A DNA stretch of 64,000 bases. It comes from a bacterium (lineage in GTDB: Bacteria > UBP6 > UBA1177). The translations under genes and the position numbers were made by a program. The stretch covers positions 1 through 64,000 of the forward strand of contig JAGCUA010000018.1 in assembly GCA_017963125.1 (NCBI GenBank), given 5' to 3'. Positions 51,869 through 60,167 of this stretch are shown one piece after another. Every line of letters begins with the position of its first letter. The first letter of the stretch is position 1. Below the pieces are notes generated by a model, which was not told the origin of the DNA, searched no databases, and was given only the letters and a program-made list of their open reading frames with translations.

Positions 51869-53048
51869 TAAAATAAACTCTGCCGGCAAACTGCTTTTGC
51901 AGCTTCTCTGTATCGCCGCATATTTCGTTTTTTCGGAATTCGTTCTCAATTTCACGATATTCAAAGGGGCAAACAACGATTTCGACTACTACAGGAATCT
52001 CGTTTTTTCTAAAAAAGAATCGGAAAATGCCGAAAAATTCAGGCGCGATATCATAAGCCTGGGAGAAGAACGCCAGACGAGCATTCCCGGAACGATAATT
52101 TTCAAGTACAAACCGGCTGTAAGGGAGAGTTTCACCATTAATTCCGACGGATTCAGAAATCAGGAATTCCGTGAAAAAGGTGCAGATGAATTCAGGATCG
52201 CGGTCTTCGGCGATTCCAAGATATTCGGTTTCGCAGTTCAGGATGAAAGCACGATCCCTTCGATAATCGAAAAAAATCTGCGTACGCACTTTCACAAGAA
52301 TATAACGGTCCTGAATATGGGAGTCGAAGGTCACGATCTGCAGAGAGAATTTGCAACGGCACAGTTTTATCTGGAAAAAATAAAACCTGACATGGTCGTA
52401 TTCTATTCGTGGGTAATAGACCTTCAGTCGGCTTTTGATGCAGGCAACATTGAATGGGAACCGTTTAAAGGAGATGAAAAGCTCATTCCGGGAATCGAAT
52501 TGAAGGATGAAGACAAGACGATTTACGATAAAGTCAGACTTCTGAACACTTTGAGACAGACATATCTCAGCGATGCCGAAAAACTTGTGCGGCGCATGTC
52601 CGGCAGCAACATTCCGGCATTTCCGATCCCGCCGCAGAAAATCACCTATGCAGAACAGTTTCCTGAAGTCTATCTCGGCAGGATGAAGGAAGCCACGGCC
52701 TTTTTCGACCAAAAAGGGATAGTGTCGCTTTTCTTTCTACAACCTCTGATCCAGATAAAAAATCCGTTGAGCAACAACGAAGAACTGCATCTCTACAGAA
52801 ATGAAATGTATTCACCCGGAATAAACCTCTTTGCACTGCGCTGCATCGAAGGGGTAAAAAAAGCAATGGAAAAAGGCGATTACGGCAAAAACATAATAGA
52901 CCACAGCGACATCTTCCACGGCATGCTGGATACTGTTTTCTACGACGGAATACACTACACGCCGACGGCTCTCAAAATCGAAGCTGACAACATGAGTGAA
53001 GAGATAATAAAAATTCTGGAAGCGGGGAAATATCTTGAAGAAAAGTAA
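51852..53048 (+). CDS. Membrane-anchored SGNH hydrolase-like protein 2 of 3
   Basis: 398 residues, paralog of its two neighbours along the whole length. N-terminus RIDKINS then one membrane helix (about 11-30) ending FSEFVLN. The catalytic Ser (FGDSKIFG) and DGIHYTP Asp/His are kept and the Gly block is NMGVEG, but the third block reads YSWVIDLQ instead of GxND, losing the Asn that stabilises the oxyanion. That suggests altered or lost catalysis, or carbohydrate binding. Overlaps both neighbours (17 and 14 bases), so the three must be translated together. Confidence 0.9.
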   Translation: MQKRIDKINSAGKLLLQLLCIAAYFVFSEFVLNFTIFKGANNDFDYYRNLVFSKKESENAEKFRRDIISLGEERQTSIPGTIIFKYKPAVRESFTINSDGFRNQEFREKGADEFRIAVFGDSKIFGFAVQDESTIPSIIEKNLRTHFHKNITVLNMGVEGHDLQREFATAQFYLEKIKPDMVVFYSWVIDLQSAFDAGNIEWEPFKGDEKLIPGIELKDEDKTIYDKVRLLNTLRQTYLSDAEKLVRRMSGSNIPAFPIPPQKITYAEQFPEVYLGRMKEATAFFDQKGIVSLFFLQPLIQIKNPLSNNEELHLYRNEMYSPGINLFALRCIEGVKKAMEKGDYGKNIIDHSDIFHGMLDTVFYDGIHYTPTALKIEADNMSEEIIKILEAGKYLEEK

Positions 53049-54231
53049 ACGCATCGACAGGATCAGATCTTTAAAAGGTATTTTCATCACCCTTTTGTCG
53101 TTGTTTGTCCTGTTTGCGGCTTCAGAATTCGTTCTGCGCACCTTCACATCTTTCGGAGATACACTCAACAATATAGAATACTATGCAAGCATTTCTTTTT
53201 CGGAAGACGAGATGAAAACGGCGATGAAGGCAAGAGAAGATCTTGCTTCAATTGGCAGAAGAGTCGTCGGAGTCCCCGGAACAATTATATACCGCTACAA
53301 AAAGGCACGGACAGAGAGCTTCAACTTCAACTCGTTCGGCTTCCGCGGTGAGGAACCTCAGAAAAAAGAGAAAAACGAATACCGTATAGGACTTTACGGA
53401 GATTCGAGGATCCTCGGGATCTATCTCGCTGAGAAAAATACGATCCCTTTTGTAGTTCAGAAAAGACTGCAGGAGGAATTTCCGGATAGAAAAATCACCG
53501 TTTTCAATATAGGGATCGAGGGAACTGAACTCATGCGGGAGATCCCTTTTGCAGAACTTGAAAGCGAGAATCTGGAACTCGACATGGCGCTGTTCTATTC
53601 AGGCACAGGCGACGTGAACTACAGTTTCGAACGCGGAAATATCGAGCATCCGCCTTTCAAGACGGAAGAAGATGTGGTCCAGGGCGTGATAGAAAATCTC
53701 GATGCAGACAAAAAGAAGTCCTTTTTTCAGCGCAGTGCTGTCGTCAAGGTTATAAAAGAGGCTTTCTGGAGTGATTCCGCTCAAAACATGGTATCGTTTG
53801 AAAAAGAAGACGGGTTCCGTCCTTTGATCCCTGAGTTCGAGGCAAGAGCTGATGAATTAGTCGCAAAATTGAAGGCAAGGATGAAAAAAGCGTCTGATCT
53901 GCTTGCCGCAAAAGGGATAAAAACTGTCTTCGTCTTCTCTACTTTCCTGCAATCGAAAGAATTCTGGAGCTCGACAGAACACAACCTTATCTACAGAAAC
54001 GAGATCGCAGTACCGGGACTAAACAGTTATGTCCTGCGCTGCGTGGAAGGAATGTCAGAAAGTGAAGATCCTGTAATATTCAATCACTCCTATGTTTTTG
54101 ACGGTTATTCGGATACGATGTTCTATGACGGAGTCCACTTCACTCCGACAGCTTCACGTATTGTCGGAAACGATGTAGCCGAGAGGCTCATCCCGCTTTT
54201 GAAGGAATATTTGAAGCAGGAATCGAATTAG
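53035..54231 (+). CDS. Membrane-anchored SGNH hydrolase-like protein 3 of 3
   Basis: 398 residues, third paralog. It starts at a TTG (53035) inside the previous gene. N-terminus KRIDRIRS, membrane helix about 14-31 ending ASEFVLR. The Ser (YGDSRILG) and FYDGVHFTP Asp/His are kept, Gly block NIGIEG, but the third block is YSGTGDVN: Gly in place of the Asn of GxND. Together with copies 1 and 2 this looks like triplication and divergence of one gene, perhaps to give separate transfer, relay and binding roles in a polysaccharide O-acetylation complex (inference). Overlaps the convergent gene by four bases. Confidence 0.9.
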   Translation: MKKSKRIDRIRSLKGIFITLLSLFVLFAASEFVLRTFTSFGDTLNNIEYYASISFSEDEMKTAMKAREDLASIGRRVVGVPGTIIYRYKKARTESFNFNSFGFRGEEPQKKEKNEYRIGLYGDSRILGIYLAEKNTIPFVVQKRLQEEFPDRKITVFNIGIEGTELMREIPFAELESENLELDMALFYSGTGDVNYSFERGNIEHPPFKTEEDVVQGVIENLDADKKKSFFQRSAVVKVIKEAFWSDSAQNMVSFEKEDGFRPLIPEFEARADELVAKLKARMKKASDLLAAKGIKTVFVFSTFLQSKEFWSSTEHNLIYRNEIAVPGLNSYVLRCVEGMSESEDPVIFNHSYVFDGYSDTMFYDGVHFTPTASRIVGNDVAERLIPLLKEYLKQESN

Positions 54232-55364
54232 ATTTCTTCGCCGTTTCTCTTGGCAAACATATTTATCAGAGTCCCTGTCGGGCAGAAAAAACGGCACCAC
54301 GGACGGCTTATAAACAGCGAAACAATTAAGAAAACCGCCGCGATAACAAGCGAGGGAAGGGAGGCGGCTTCAAACTTAAACGCGCTGAAAGGCTCGAAAA
54401 CAGTGAGATCAGAAATCATACCGGAAATCATGACCGCATAAATTAAAACCAGCAGAACGCCTTTAAAAACCGGAACCCCTTTCATGAATTTCGGTGAAAA
54501 ATTCTTTTTCGGAAGGGGAATTTTTCCCAAAAGTTCCTGCATCGCTCCGAATGGGCAGATGAAGCTACAGTAAAAATTCCTGCCGAAAATTACAGGAATA
54601 ACCAGAGCTAAAGCGAGTATTACGACCGGAACAAGGGTGATGTTTCCGCTTGTTAGCCAGTTTTTGAAAGATTCGAACGAAAGCGCTGAACCGCTGATAA
54701 AACCTAAGACAACTGCGAGTGCGGCAAGGTGGAAAATTCTGAATTTTGCTGTTTTCTGCGGAAAGAAAAATGCAAAAAGTGAGTATGCAAGGATGACGAA
54801 AACCGCGATTTTAAGCCAGAGCGGAGTCGCATCCTGCTGATCTGCCGCGATTTTCATACCGCTGTATTTCGAAAGGTTTAGCGCGACCATCGACTTTATC
54901 GCTCTCGTTGACATCGTCGCGCCGCTTACCGTATCGACTTCGGCTTCTGCTGCATCCGCAACGCTTTTGCCGTTCCACTTTTCAAAAAAGCCGGTTTCTC
55001 TGACACGTTCGATAAAGCCGTATGATTCATAGTTTTCTCCGAGTTCTGTTCCGACTATTTTACCGTCAGGCGAAATGCCCGTGACAACTCTCAGGTTCCC
55101 GCCGAAACCGCCGACAGCCGTTCCGTCCGGTCTTGCGTAGACAACTCTTCCGAGCAGTTTTTTCGAGACGTCGAAAACATCGTAAATACACTCTTCGCCG
55201 GTCTTTTCGAAACTTTCGGCGGTCCTGAAGATCCGTTTTGCGGCATCTTTGTCAAGGTTGCAGTCATCGGTTTGGGGTTCCGCAGGTTTGTGAAGAACAA
55301 AAAAAGCCGCGGCGAAAGCCATGATCACGGCTGATATCCTGAAAATACGGAAAAACTTTTTCAT
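54228..55364 (-). CDS. FMN-binding / 4Fe-4S membrane redox protein (NosR/RnfG-NapH-like)
   Basis: 378 residues. N-terminal membrane helix, then a periplasmic FMN-binding domain with the covalent-flavinylation motif SGATMST (near residue 147), then about five membrane helices with two CX3CP motifs (CSFICPFGAMQELLGK and CRFFCPTGTLIN) as in NapH/NosR-type proteins. No classic CX2CX2CX3C ferredoxin motif follows, unlike full NosR. Probably passes electrons across or along the membrane. The ApbE flavin transferase it would need is not in the window. ATG follows GGAGG. Confidence 0.85.
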   Translation of the reverse strand: MKKFFRIFRISAVIMAFAAAFFVLHKPAEPQTDDCNLDKDAAKRIFRTAESFEKTGEECIYDVFDVSKKLLGRVVYARPDGTAVGGFGGNLRVVTGISPDGKIVGTELGENYESYGFIERVRETGFFEKWNGKSVADAAEAEVDTVSGATMSTRAIKSMVALNLSKYSGMKIAADQQDATPLWLKIAVFVILAYSLFAFFFPQKTAKFRIFHLAALAVVLGFISGSALSFESFKNWLTSGNITLVPVVILALALVIPVIFGRNFYCSFICPFGAMQELLGKIPLPKKNFSPKFMKGVPVFKGVLLVLIYAVMISGMISDLTVFEPFSAFKFEAASLPSLVIAAVFLIVSLFISRPWCRFFCPTGTLINMFAKRNGEEI

Positions 55365-55511
55365 TTTGCCTCCGATTGTTTCTTGCTCTTTCGTCCGAAA
55401 TTATACCCTACTCTTATCGAGGGCTCTAAATATACAGTTTCGTGCGCAAGTGAAATTTTTAGATAAAAAGAATACAGACCAATATGTGACAGATTTTGAT
55501 ATTGCAACAAA

Positions 55512-56096
55512 TTATTTAGTATTTCTTACGCAACGAACCAATGCTTTGTGAGATGAACTATTTTCATCTATAAGATTAATTGAGAAAACAATATCTTTTG
55601 CACGATCATTTAGATAATGAGTTGAAGACCAAAAGCGATTTGTATCACCGAATTTGCTTTTCCACTTATTTGGAAGAACAATAGTTTTTAGAACTTGAAT
55701 AGTTGGAAGTTTCCAATCTGAATAACCGTTTTCATTGAGTTTTGAACAATATCTGTATGCTTGATTCCAATCCATATCAAAGGGTGATATGGATGACCAC
55801 ATATAACCTGTTTCCGGATCTGTGCAACCTGTTTCGCATGGAATAAAATCTGACATCATTTCTTTTTCATTTGGATTTACATTACTTTGTTTTTCTAATT
55901 CGGATTTTGCAATAAAAGCGCAAACTCCTTGTGGAAATTTTCTAAGATAATTTGCCCAAACTTTTTTATTATTAGCCTTTTGTGCATATTCACAGGCTTT
56001 AGAATCATCCTCTGTTTTTTGCCGCACCTCATTTTGCATACAACCAGCAAATACAAAAATTAAAAAGATGATGAAAGTAAAACTTAAATTTTTCAT
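55512..56096 (-). CDS. DUF1566 lipoprotein with C-Y-A...W..YL..FP.G.C motif
   Basis: 194 residues. Lipobox FAGC gives lipidated Cys19. Next is the helical motif CEYAQKANNKKVWANYLRKF followed by PQGVCAF, shared in pattern with the protein at 32872, then a DUF1566 domain: GYMWSSI, YRYCSKLNENGYSDWKLPTIQVL, RFWSST and a final LVRCVRN. More AT-rich than its neighbours. ATG 56096 follows GGAG; an earlier ATG at 56138 would run into the HEPN gene. Function unknown. Confidence 0.82.
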   Translation of the reverse strand: MKNLSFTFIIFLIFVFAGCMQNEVRQKTEDDSKACEYAQKANNKKVWANYLRKFPQGVCAFIAKSELEKQSNVNPNEKEMMSDFIPCETGCTDPETGYMWSSISPFDMDWNQAYRYCSKLNENGYSDWKLPTIQVLKTIVLPNKWKSKFGDTNRFWSSTHYLNDRAKDIVFSINLIDENSSSHKALVRCVRNTK

Positions 56097-56107
56097 GTTG
56101 GTTTCTC

Positions 56108-56512
56108 CTAAATAATCGAAACAATACTTTTTGCCCAATCGACAAATTCTTTAGCCATATCTATTGCTTTTACTGCATGGCGTTCTTCAAGAAACAGTTC
56201 GTTAGGATAACGCATCGAGACAGCGTAAGGAGTCAAAATATCTGCATAGTTGTAGTATTTTTCATCAATTTTGACAGAGTCTTTTATCTGATTCAACAGA
56301 AGAAAAAGATCGTGCTTTTTTGGGATTCCGCCCTGGCTGCCGTTCAGCACAATCAATGCTTTGACAGCTTTTTCGGCCGCCTGCTGGCAGTGAAAGCACA
56401 CGATTTCAAGCGGTTTCGGGTTATATGTCGCCAAAAGATGAGTCGCAACTCCTAAATCCGCTTCCGCAAAGGAAAGCCATTCTTTCGCGTCGTTTAAATT
56501 TTCGTTAGCCAT
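56108..56512 (-). CDS. HEPN-domain protein
   Basis: 134 residues, all-helical, with FHCQQAAEKAVKALIVLNG, a strong mark of HEPN (PF05168-type) proteins that pair with MNT nucleotidyltransferases. HEPN toxins of this kind are RNases with an RX4-6H site; here no clear RX4H is visible (nearest are RYPNEL and EERHAV), so RNase activity is doubtful. It overlaps the MNT gene by eight bases, as is usual for such two-gene units. Role as toxin-antitoxin pair is inference. Confidence 0.88.
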   Translation of the reverse strand: MANENLNDAKEWLSFAEADLGVATHLLATYNPKPLEIVCFHCQQAAEKAVKALIVLNGSQGGIPKKHDLFLLLNQIKDSVKIDEKYYNYADILTPYAVSMRYPNELFLEERHAVKAIDMAKEFVDWAKSIVSII

Positions 56513-56816
56513 ACAGCAGCACTCCTTTGTTCATAACTTCGTTTTCAATTCCCATTCTGTTTTTACGGCTTTCAAATCGGCTCTCCGTGCAGATGACAAT
56601 GTCCACCGCGCGGCTTCGTACCGAACGGATTGACTTGTAAGCTTCAGCCGTCAAATCGGCAAGATTCTGTGAACCGTCCTTGACAATGATATAAAAATCG
56701 AAGTCGCTGTCTTCGGTCGCCGTTCCGTCCGCAAATGAACCGAAAAGATATATTTTCAACGGTGTCAGTTCGTTCACAAGTTTCTCTTTTATGAGATTGA
56801 TTTCATTTTCAGGCAT
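56505..56816 (-). CDS. MNT-type nucleotidyltransferase
   Basis: 103 residues, minimal nucleotidyltransferase with GSFADGTATEDSDFDF, giving the GSX10DXD catalytic site near residues 24-40. In studied pairs this enzyme AMPylates the HEPN partner and so neutralises it. ATG 56816 follows GGAGG. A palindromic repeat lies just upstream in its leader. Confidence 0.9.
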   Translation of the reverse strand: MPENEINLIKEKLVNELTPLKIYLFGSFADGTATEDSDFDFYIIVKDGSQNLADLTAEAYKSIRSVRSRAVDIVICTESRFESRKNRMGIENEVMNKGVLLYG

Positions 56817-56834
56817 TTCTGAACCTCCGTAAAT

Positions 56835-56856
56835 GAGACGTGTCAGGTTCCGTCTC
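56835..56856. repeat. palindromic GAGACG/CGTCTC repeat (copy 2)
   Basis: Perfect arms GAGACG (56835-56840) and CGTCTC (56851-56856) around a 10-nt centre, followed by TACA. Shares its arms with the element at 27009-27029. It lies in the leader of the MNT-HEPN unit. Confidence 0.55.
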
Positions 56857-56905
56857 TACAAGAAAACCTTTGTATTATATTCAATTATTCGGAAATTGCG
56901 AGAGA

Positions 56906-58417
56906 TTACGAACTTTTCCTATTTTCCCTGTTGAATGCGACAACTATGCCGCGGAGCAGATCGGAATGGTATTTTGAAAGGGAATCTTTCTGGAAGCGCC
57001 ATGACCAGTTCTGCGGTCCTGTTGTCCCGGGAACGTTGAAGCGGCAGTCTCCTCCCCAGCCGAGGACATCCTGAAGCGGAAAAAGCGCTTTTTCGGCGAT
57101 AGAAGACATCGCAAGTCTGATCATTTTCCAGTGGATGTCATCACCGTTGCTTCCTAAATAGTGGGTCACAAACGATTTCGCGCCGTCGGGAAGCGACCAG
57201 AACCAGCCGACAGTCGTATCGTTGTCGTGCGTTCCTGTGTAGCAGACGCAGTTTGTCGTAGTGTAGTTGTGCGGCAGAAATTCGTGGTCAGTCCCTTCGT
57301 AAAAGGCGAACTGGAGCACTTTCATTCCTGCAAATCCGCAGTTTTCGCGGAGTTTGACTACATCGGCATCGATATCTCCCAGATCTTCCGCGACGATAGG
57401 GATCTTCCCCGCTTTTTTGAAGAGAGTTTCGAAAAGTTTTTCACGCGGACCTTTTTCCCAGTGACCGTTTTTGGCAGTTGTTTCGCTTGCCGGAACCGAC
57501 CAGTATGCGCTGAAACCGCGGAAATGGTCGAGACGGAGAATATCGTAAAGTTTCAGATTATGCAGAAAGCGGTCGATCCACCACGAAAAATCCTCTTTTT
57601 CAAGCACTTTCCAGTCATAGAGCGGATTTCCCCAGAGCTGTCCGTCGGCACTGAAATAATCGGGCGGAACGCCTGCGACTTCCGACATAACGGCGTCACT
57701 CATCTTGAAAATATGCTGGTTCGCCCATACATCGGCGCTGTCGAAAGAGAGGAAGATCGGAATATCACCCATAATCTCGATATCTTTTTCATTCGCGTAA
57801 CTTTTAAGTTTTTTCCACTGCGAAAAGAAGATCCACTGCGCGAAAAAGTGGCGGAAAAGCTCTAATTCATGTGCTTTTTCAAACTCTTTCAAGGCTTTTT
57901 CATCGTGATTTCTGAATTCAATTGGCCAGAATTTCCATGATTTTCCTTCAAAATTTTTCGTGAGAACTCTGAAAAGTGCGAAATCACGCAACCATGAGGA
58001 GTTTTCTTCGACAAAAACTGAAAATTCCGGATAATTTTCACGGACTTTGTAAAAATTTTCAGCCGCTTCATCCAGAAATTTCGCTTTGAAGTCAATAACT
58101 TTCGGATAATCGACCCGAAAGTTGTCAAAATCCGGCATTTCGATCGGTTTTTCGGCAAAATTTTTCTCAAAAAGCTCGTCGATATCAATCAAGATCTCGT
58201 TCCCCGCAAACGCGCTGAAAGAGTTGTAGGGACAGCCGTCGGCGCCTGTCGGAGTGAGCGGCAGGATCTGCCAGATCCTTATTCCCGATTCAGCCATGAA
58301 ATCGACAAAATCGTATGCCGGCTTGCCGAAACAGCCGATGCCGTAATTGCCGGGAAGGGAAACAGGATGCAGGATTATTCCCGCCTTTCTAGGATTTATC
58401 TTTATTTTTTCTGTCAT
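56906..58417 (-). CDS. malQ: 4-alpha-glucanotransferase (amylomaltase)
   Basis: Disproportionates malto-oligosaccharides; cytoplasmic GH77 enzyme. 503 residues, normal length. Marks: ILHPVSLPGNYGIGCFG at the N-terminus, LPLTPTGADGCPYNSFSAFAGN, the nucleophile Asp in LRLDHFRGF, the acid Glu in VAEDLGDID, and TGTHDNDTTVGWF. Start at ATG 58417 after GGAGGA; an earlier TTG-type extension has no site. No other glycogen or maltose genes are near. Confidence 0.95.
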   Translation of the reverse strand: MTEKIKINPRKAGIILHPVSLPGNYGIGCFGKPAYDFVDFMAESGIRIWQILPLTPTGADGCPYNSFSAFAGNEILIDIDELFEKNFAEKPIEMPDFDNFRVDYPKVIDFKAKFLDEAAENFYKVRENYPEFSVFVEENSSWLRDFALFRVLTKNFEGKSWKFWPIEFRNHDEKALKEFEKAHELELFRHFFAQWIFFSQWKKLKSYANEKDIEIMGDIPIFLSFDSADVWANQHIFKMSDAVMSEVAGVPPDYFSADGQLWGNPLYDWKVLEKEDFSWWIDRFLHNLKLYDILRLDHFRGFSAYWSVPASETTAKNGHWEKGPREKLFETLFKKAGKIPIVAEDLGDIDADVVKLRENCGFAGMKVLQFAFYEGTDHEFLPHNYTTTNCVCYTGTHDNDTTVGWFWSLPDGAKSFVTHYLGSNGDDIHWKMIRLAMSSIAEKALFPLQDVLGWGGDCRFNVPGTTGPQNWSWRFQKDSLSKYHSDLLRGIVVAFNRENRKSS

Positions 58418-58440
58418 TTTTCCTCCACAAAATACAGAGT

Positions 58441-59388
58441 TTAGCCTAATCGCAATTTCTTCCAACAACGTTCTTTCAGGAAATTTTTAATAATTTCAAT
58501 ATTTTCACCTTCGTAAAAAGCAACGAGAAGTTTTTTGAATTCCGGTACTTCCTTTTCCGGGATGACAAGCAGTCCGAGTCCGTGAGAAATGATGTAATGA
58601 TTCGCAAAAATCACGGATGCGCGTTTGTTACCGTCAGTAAAAATCTGCGTTTTCATTGAATAAAGGCAAAGTTCGACCGCAATATCGATTTCATACTGTT
58701 TTGAAGCAAGTATTTCGGCAATCCGCTCTTTCACAACTGATTCTACAGGTATCGGCGGAATGTAGGAACTGCCGCCTATAGTCACCGGAATCCCGCGGAT
58801 TCTGCCGGCATCAAAGAAAAAACCTTCATTCACAAGGCGCGCTATGTGGCAGAGCAGGTAATAATCCGTTTTGCTCTGGATGACATTGCGGTCGAGAATA
58901 AACTCCCATGCGTGCTTCAAATTAAGAATTTTCTGCACATCTGTCGCCGTCATGCCTGAAACTTTGCCGTTTTCAATGATTTCTTCTGTTTGCGGAAATG
59001 ATGTCGCGACTCCTTCAAGAACTGCCTGATCGTAAATGTTGGCTTTCATGTTCACACGGGCGAAATCAAGGTTTTTCTGCACTGAAAGCGGGAGCTCGTT
59101 ATCTTCGTATCCGAGTTCGGCAAGCTTTTTGTCGATGTGACGCATCTGTTTTTTGAGCTCTCGGGCTTCTTTTGTATTCCGCAGAAGAAGCTGAAAAAGC
59201 TCGTCGGAATAAGCTCCGACATAAGTCGATGTAATCCTGCTGCCGACACGCTTCCGCACATATATATAGCTTCCGCTTGACGACTTTTTAATTTCGGGTG
59301 TTCCGTCGTAAGCCAGAAGATTCAACCGTGCCTGACATTCTCCTTTTTGCTGCAGCAGAATCCTTATTTCATCCAAAGTTTCACTCAT
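58441..59388 (-). CDS. Fic-family-like protein with His replaced in the catalytic motif
   Basis: 315 residues. The Fic core motif HPFxxGN(G/K)R appears as QIFTDGNKR (residues 248-256): Asp252, Gly253, Asn254, Lys255 and Arg256 are kept but the catalytic His is Gln248. An upstream helix with LEGVATSFPQTEEIIENG (124-141) resembles the inhibitory alpha-helix region of Fic proteins. The N-terminal 100 residues are helical and Lys-rich (SYIYVRKRVGS, LKKQMRHIDKKL). Normal Fic enzymes transfer AMP or other phosphates to proteins; with Gln this one is probably inactive or altered. ATG 59388 follows AAGGAG. It lies under a long inverted repeat and just upstream of malQ. Confidence 0.83.
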   Translation of the reverse strand: MSETLDEIRILLQQKGECQARLNLLAYDGTPEIKKSSSGSYIYVRKRVGSRITSTYVGAYSDELFQLLLRNTKEARELKKQMRHIDKKLAELGYEDNELPLSVQKNLDFARVNMKANIYDQAVLEGVATSFPQTEEIIENGKVSGMTATDVQKILNLKHAWEFILDRNVIQSKTDYYLLCHIARLVNEGFFFDAGRIRGIPVTIGGSSYIPPIPVESVVKERIAEILASKQYEIDIAVELCLYSMKTQIFTDGNKRASVIFANHYIISHGLGLLVIPEKEVPEFKKLLVAFYEGENIEIIKNFLKERCWKKLRLG

Positions 59389-59398
59389 CGCGCTCTCC

Positions 59399-59445
59399 TT
59401 TTAGGGAACATTTTTGCAGTTTTTATATCAAAAAGTTCCCTAAAA
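59399..59445 (-). promoter_or_regulatory. 11-bp perfect inverted repeat upstream of the Fic-like gene (operator)
   Basis: TTTTAGGGAAC (59399-59409) and GTTCCCTAAAA (59435-59445) are perfect inverse copies 25 bp apart, beginning 11 bp upstream of the Fic-like start. On the minus strand a promoter-like GATATAAAA lies between the arms, so a bound protein would block transcription. Self-regulation by the Fic-like protein or by an unlinked repressor is inference. Confidence 0.65.
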
Positions 59446-59487
59446 AGCAATTTTTCTGTTTAACTTGGGGATATTTATTTTTCACAG

Positions 59488-59994
59488 TTAAATGCAGTTG
59501 AGAAGACCTTTCTTTTCGATGATATCCTTTTGTACTGTCGAGAACTTTTTGAAGTGACCGACTGTTTTGCCGCAATCAAGAATCTCACCCGATTCAATGT
59601 CGAAATCGAGGTTTTTTCCTGTTTCAAGTACATCATCGGCGATATCGAGGATCTCGATCATCGGGAAACCGGTGTTTATGATGTTTCTTTTGTAAATCGC
59701 GCCGAACGATTTTGCCGCAACACCCTGTAAATTCAGCGAAATAAAACAGTCAACCGCCTGCTGACGGCTGCTTCCCGCACCGAAGTTTTCACCTGCGACA
59801 ACGATCATTCCGGGTTTTACTTTTTTCGAAAAATCCTTGTAGCCTTCAAGGTTGTCGAGCGCGTACTGTCCCATCAGGTTGATGTCGACGATCGAAAGAT
59901 ACTTGTTGTGGAAAATCATATCGGTGTCAATGTCGTTGATAAGTTTTTCTTCACCATCCTTCAAAACAAAAATTTCAGCCGTGATTTTTTTCAT
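59488..59994 (-). CDS. leuD: 3-isopropylmalate dehydratase small subunit (LeuD/aconitase swivel domain)
   Basis: 168 residues, size of an archaeal/anaerobic-type small subunit. Marks: NDIDTDMIFHNKYL, GENFGAGSSRQQAVDCF, KSFGAIYKRNIINTGFP. It must pair with a large 4Fe-4S subunit (LeuC), which is not in the window; homoaconitase or methylmalate dehydratase roles are equally possible. Start ATG 59994 after GGAGG; the ATG at 60033 lies in a repeat-bearing leader. Confidence 0.85.
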   Translation of the reverse strand: MKKITAEIFVLKDGEEKLINDIDTDMIFHNKYLSIVDINLMGQYALDNLEGYKDFSKKVKPGMIVVAGENFGAGSSRQQAVDCFISLNLQGVAAKSFGAIYKRNIINTGFPMIEILDIADDVLETGKNLDFDIESGEILDCGKTVGHFKKFSTVQKDIIEKKGLLNCI

Positions 59995-60023
59995 TTTATC
60001 CTCCTGAAAACCTCTAATCTCTC

Positions 60024-60065
60024 CTGACCTCACCCTTTATTCCCTCTCCATTGTGGCGAGGGAAC
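60024..60065. repeat. dispersed CTGACCTCACCC...GTGGCGAGG element (copy 2)
   Basis: CTGACCTCACCC, CCCTCTCCA and TGTGGCGAGGGAAC in the same order and spacing as at 37941-37980, again in the leader of a minus-strand gene (leuD). Confidence 0.65.
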
Positions 60066-60167
60066 GATTCGAGATACAGACGGGTCAAAAAACGCGGAAT
60101 TATAATGGAACGGAGTTTTAAAAAAAGTTTTTAGTAATTTTCGTAATATCTGTGATCCAAAGTTTTT

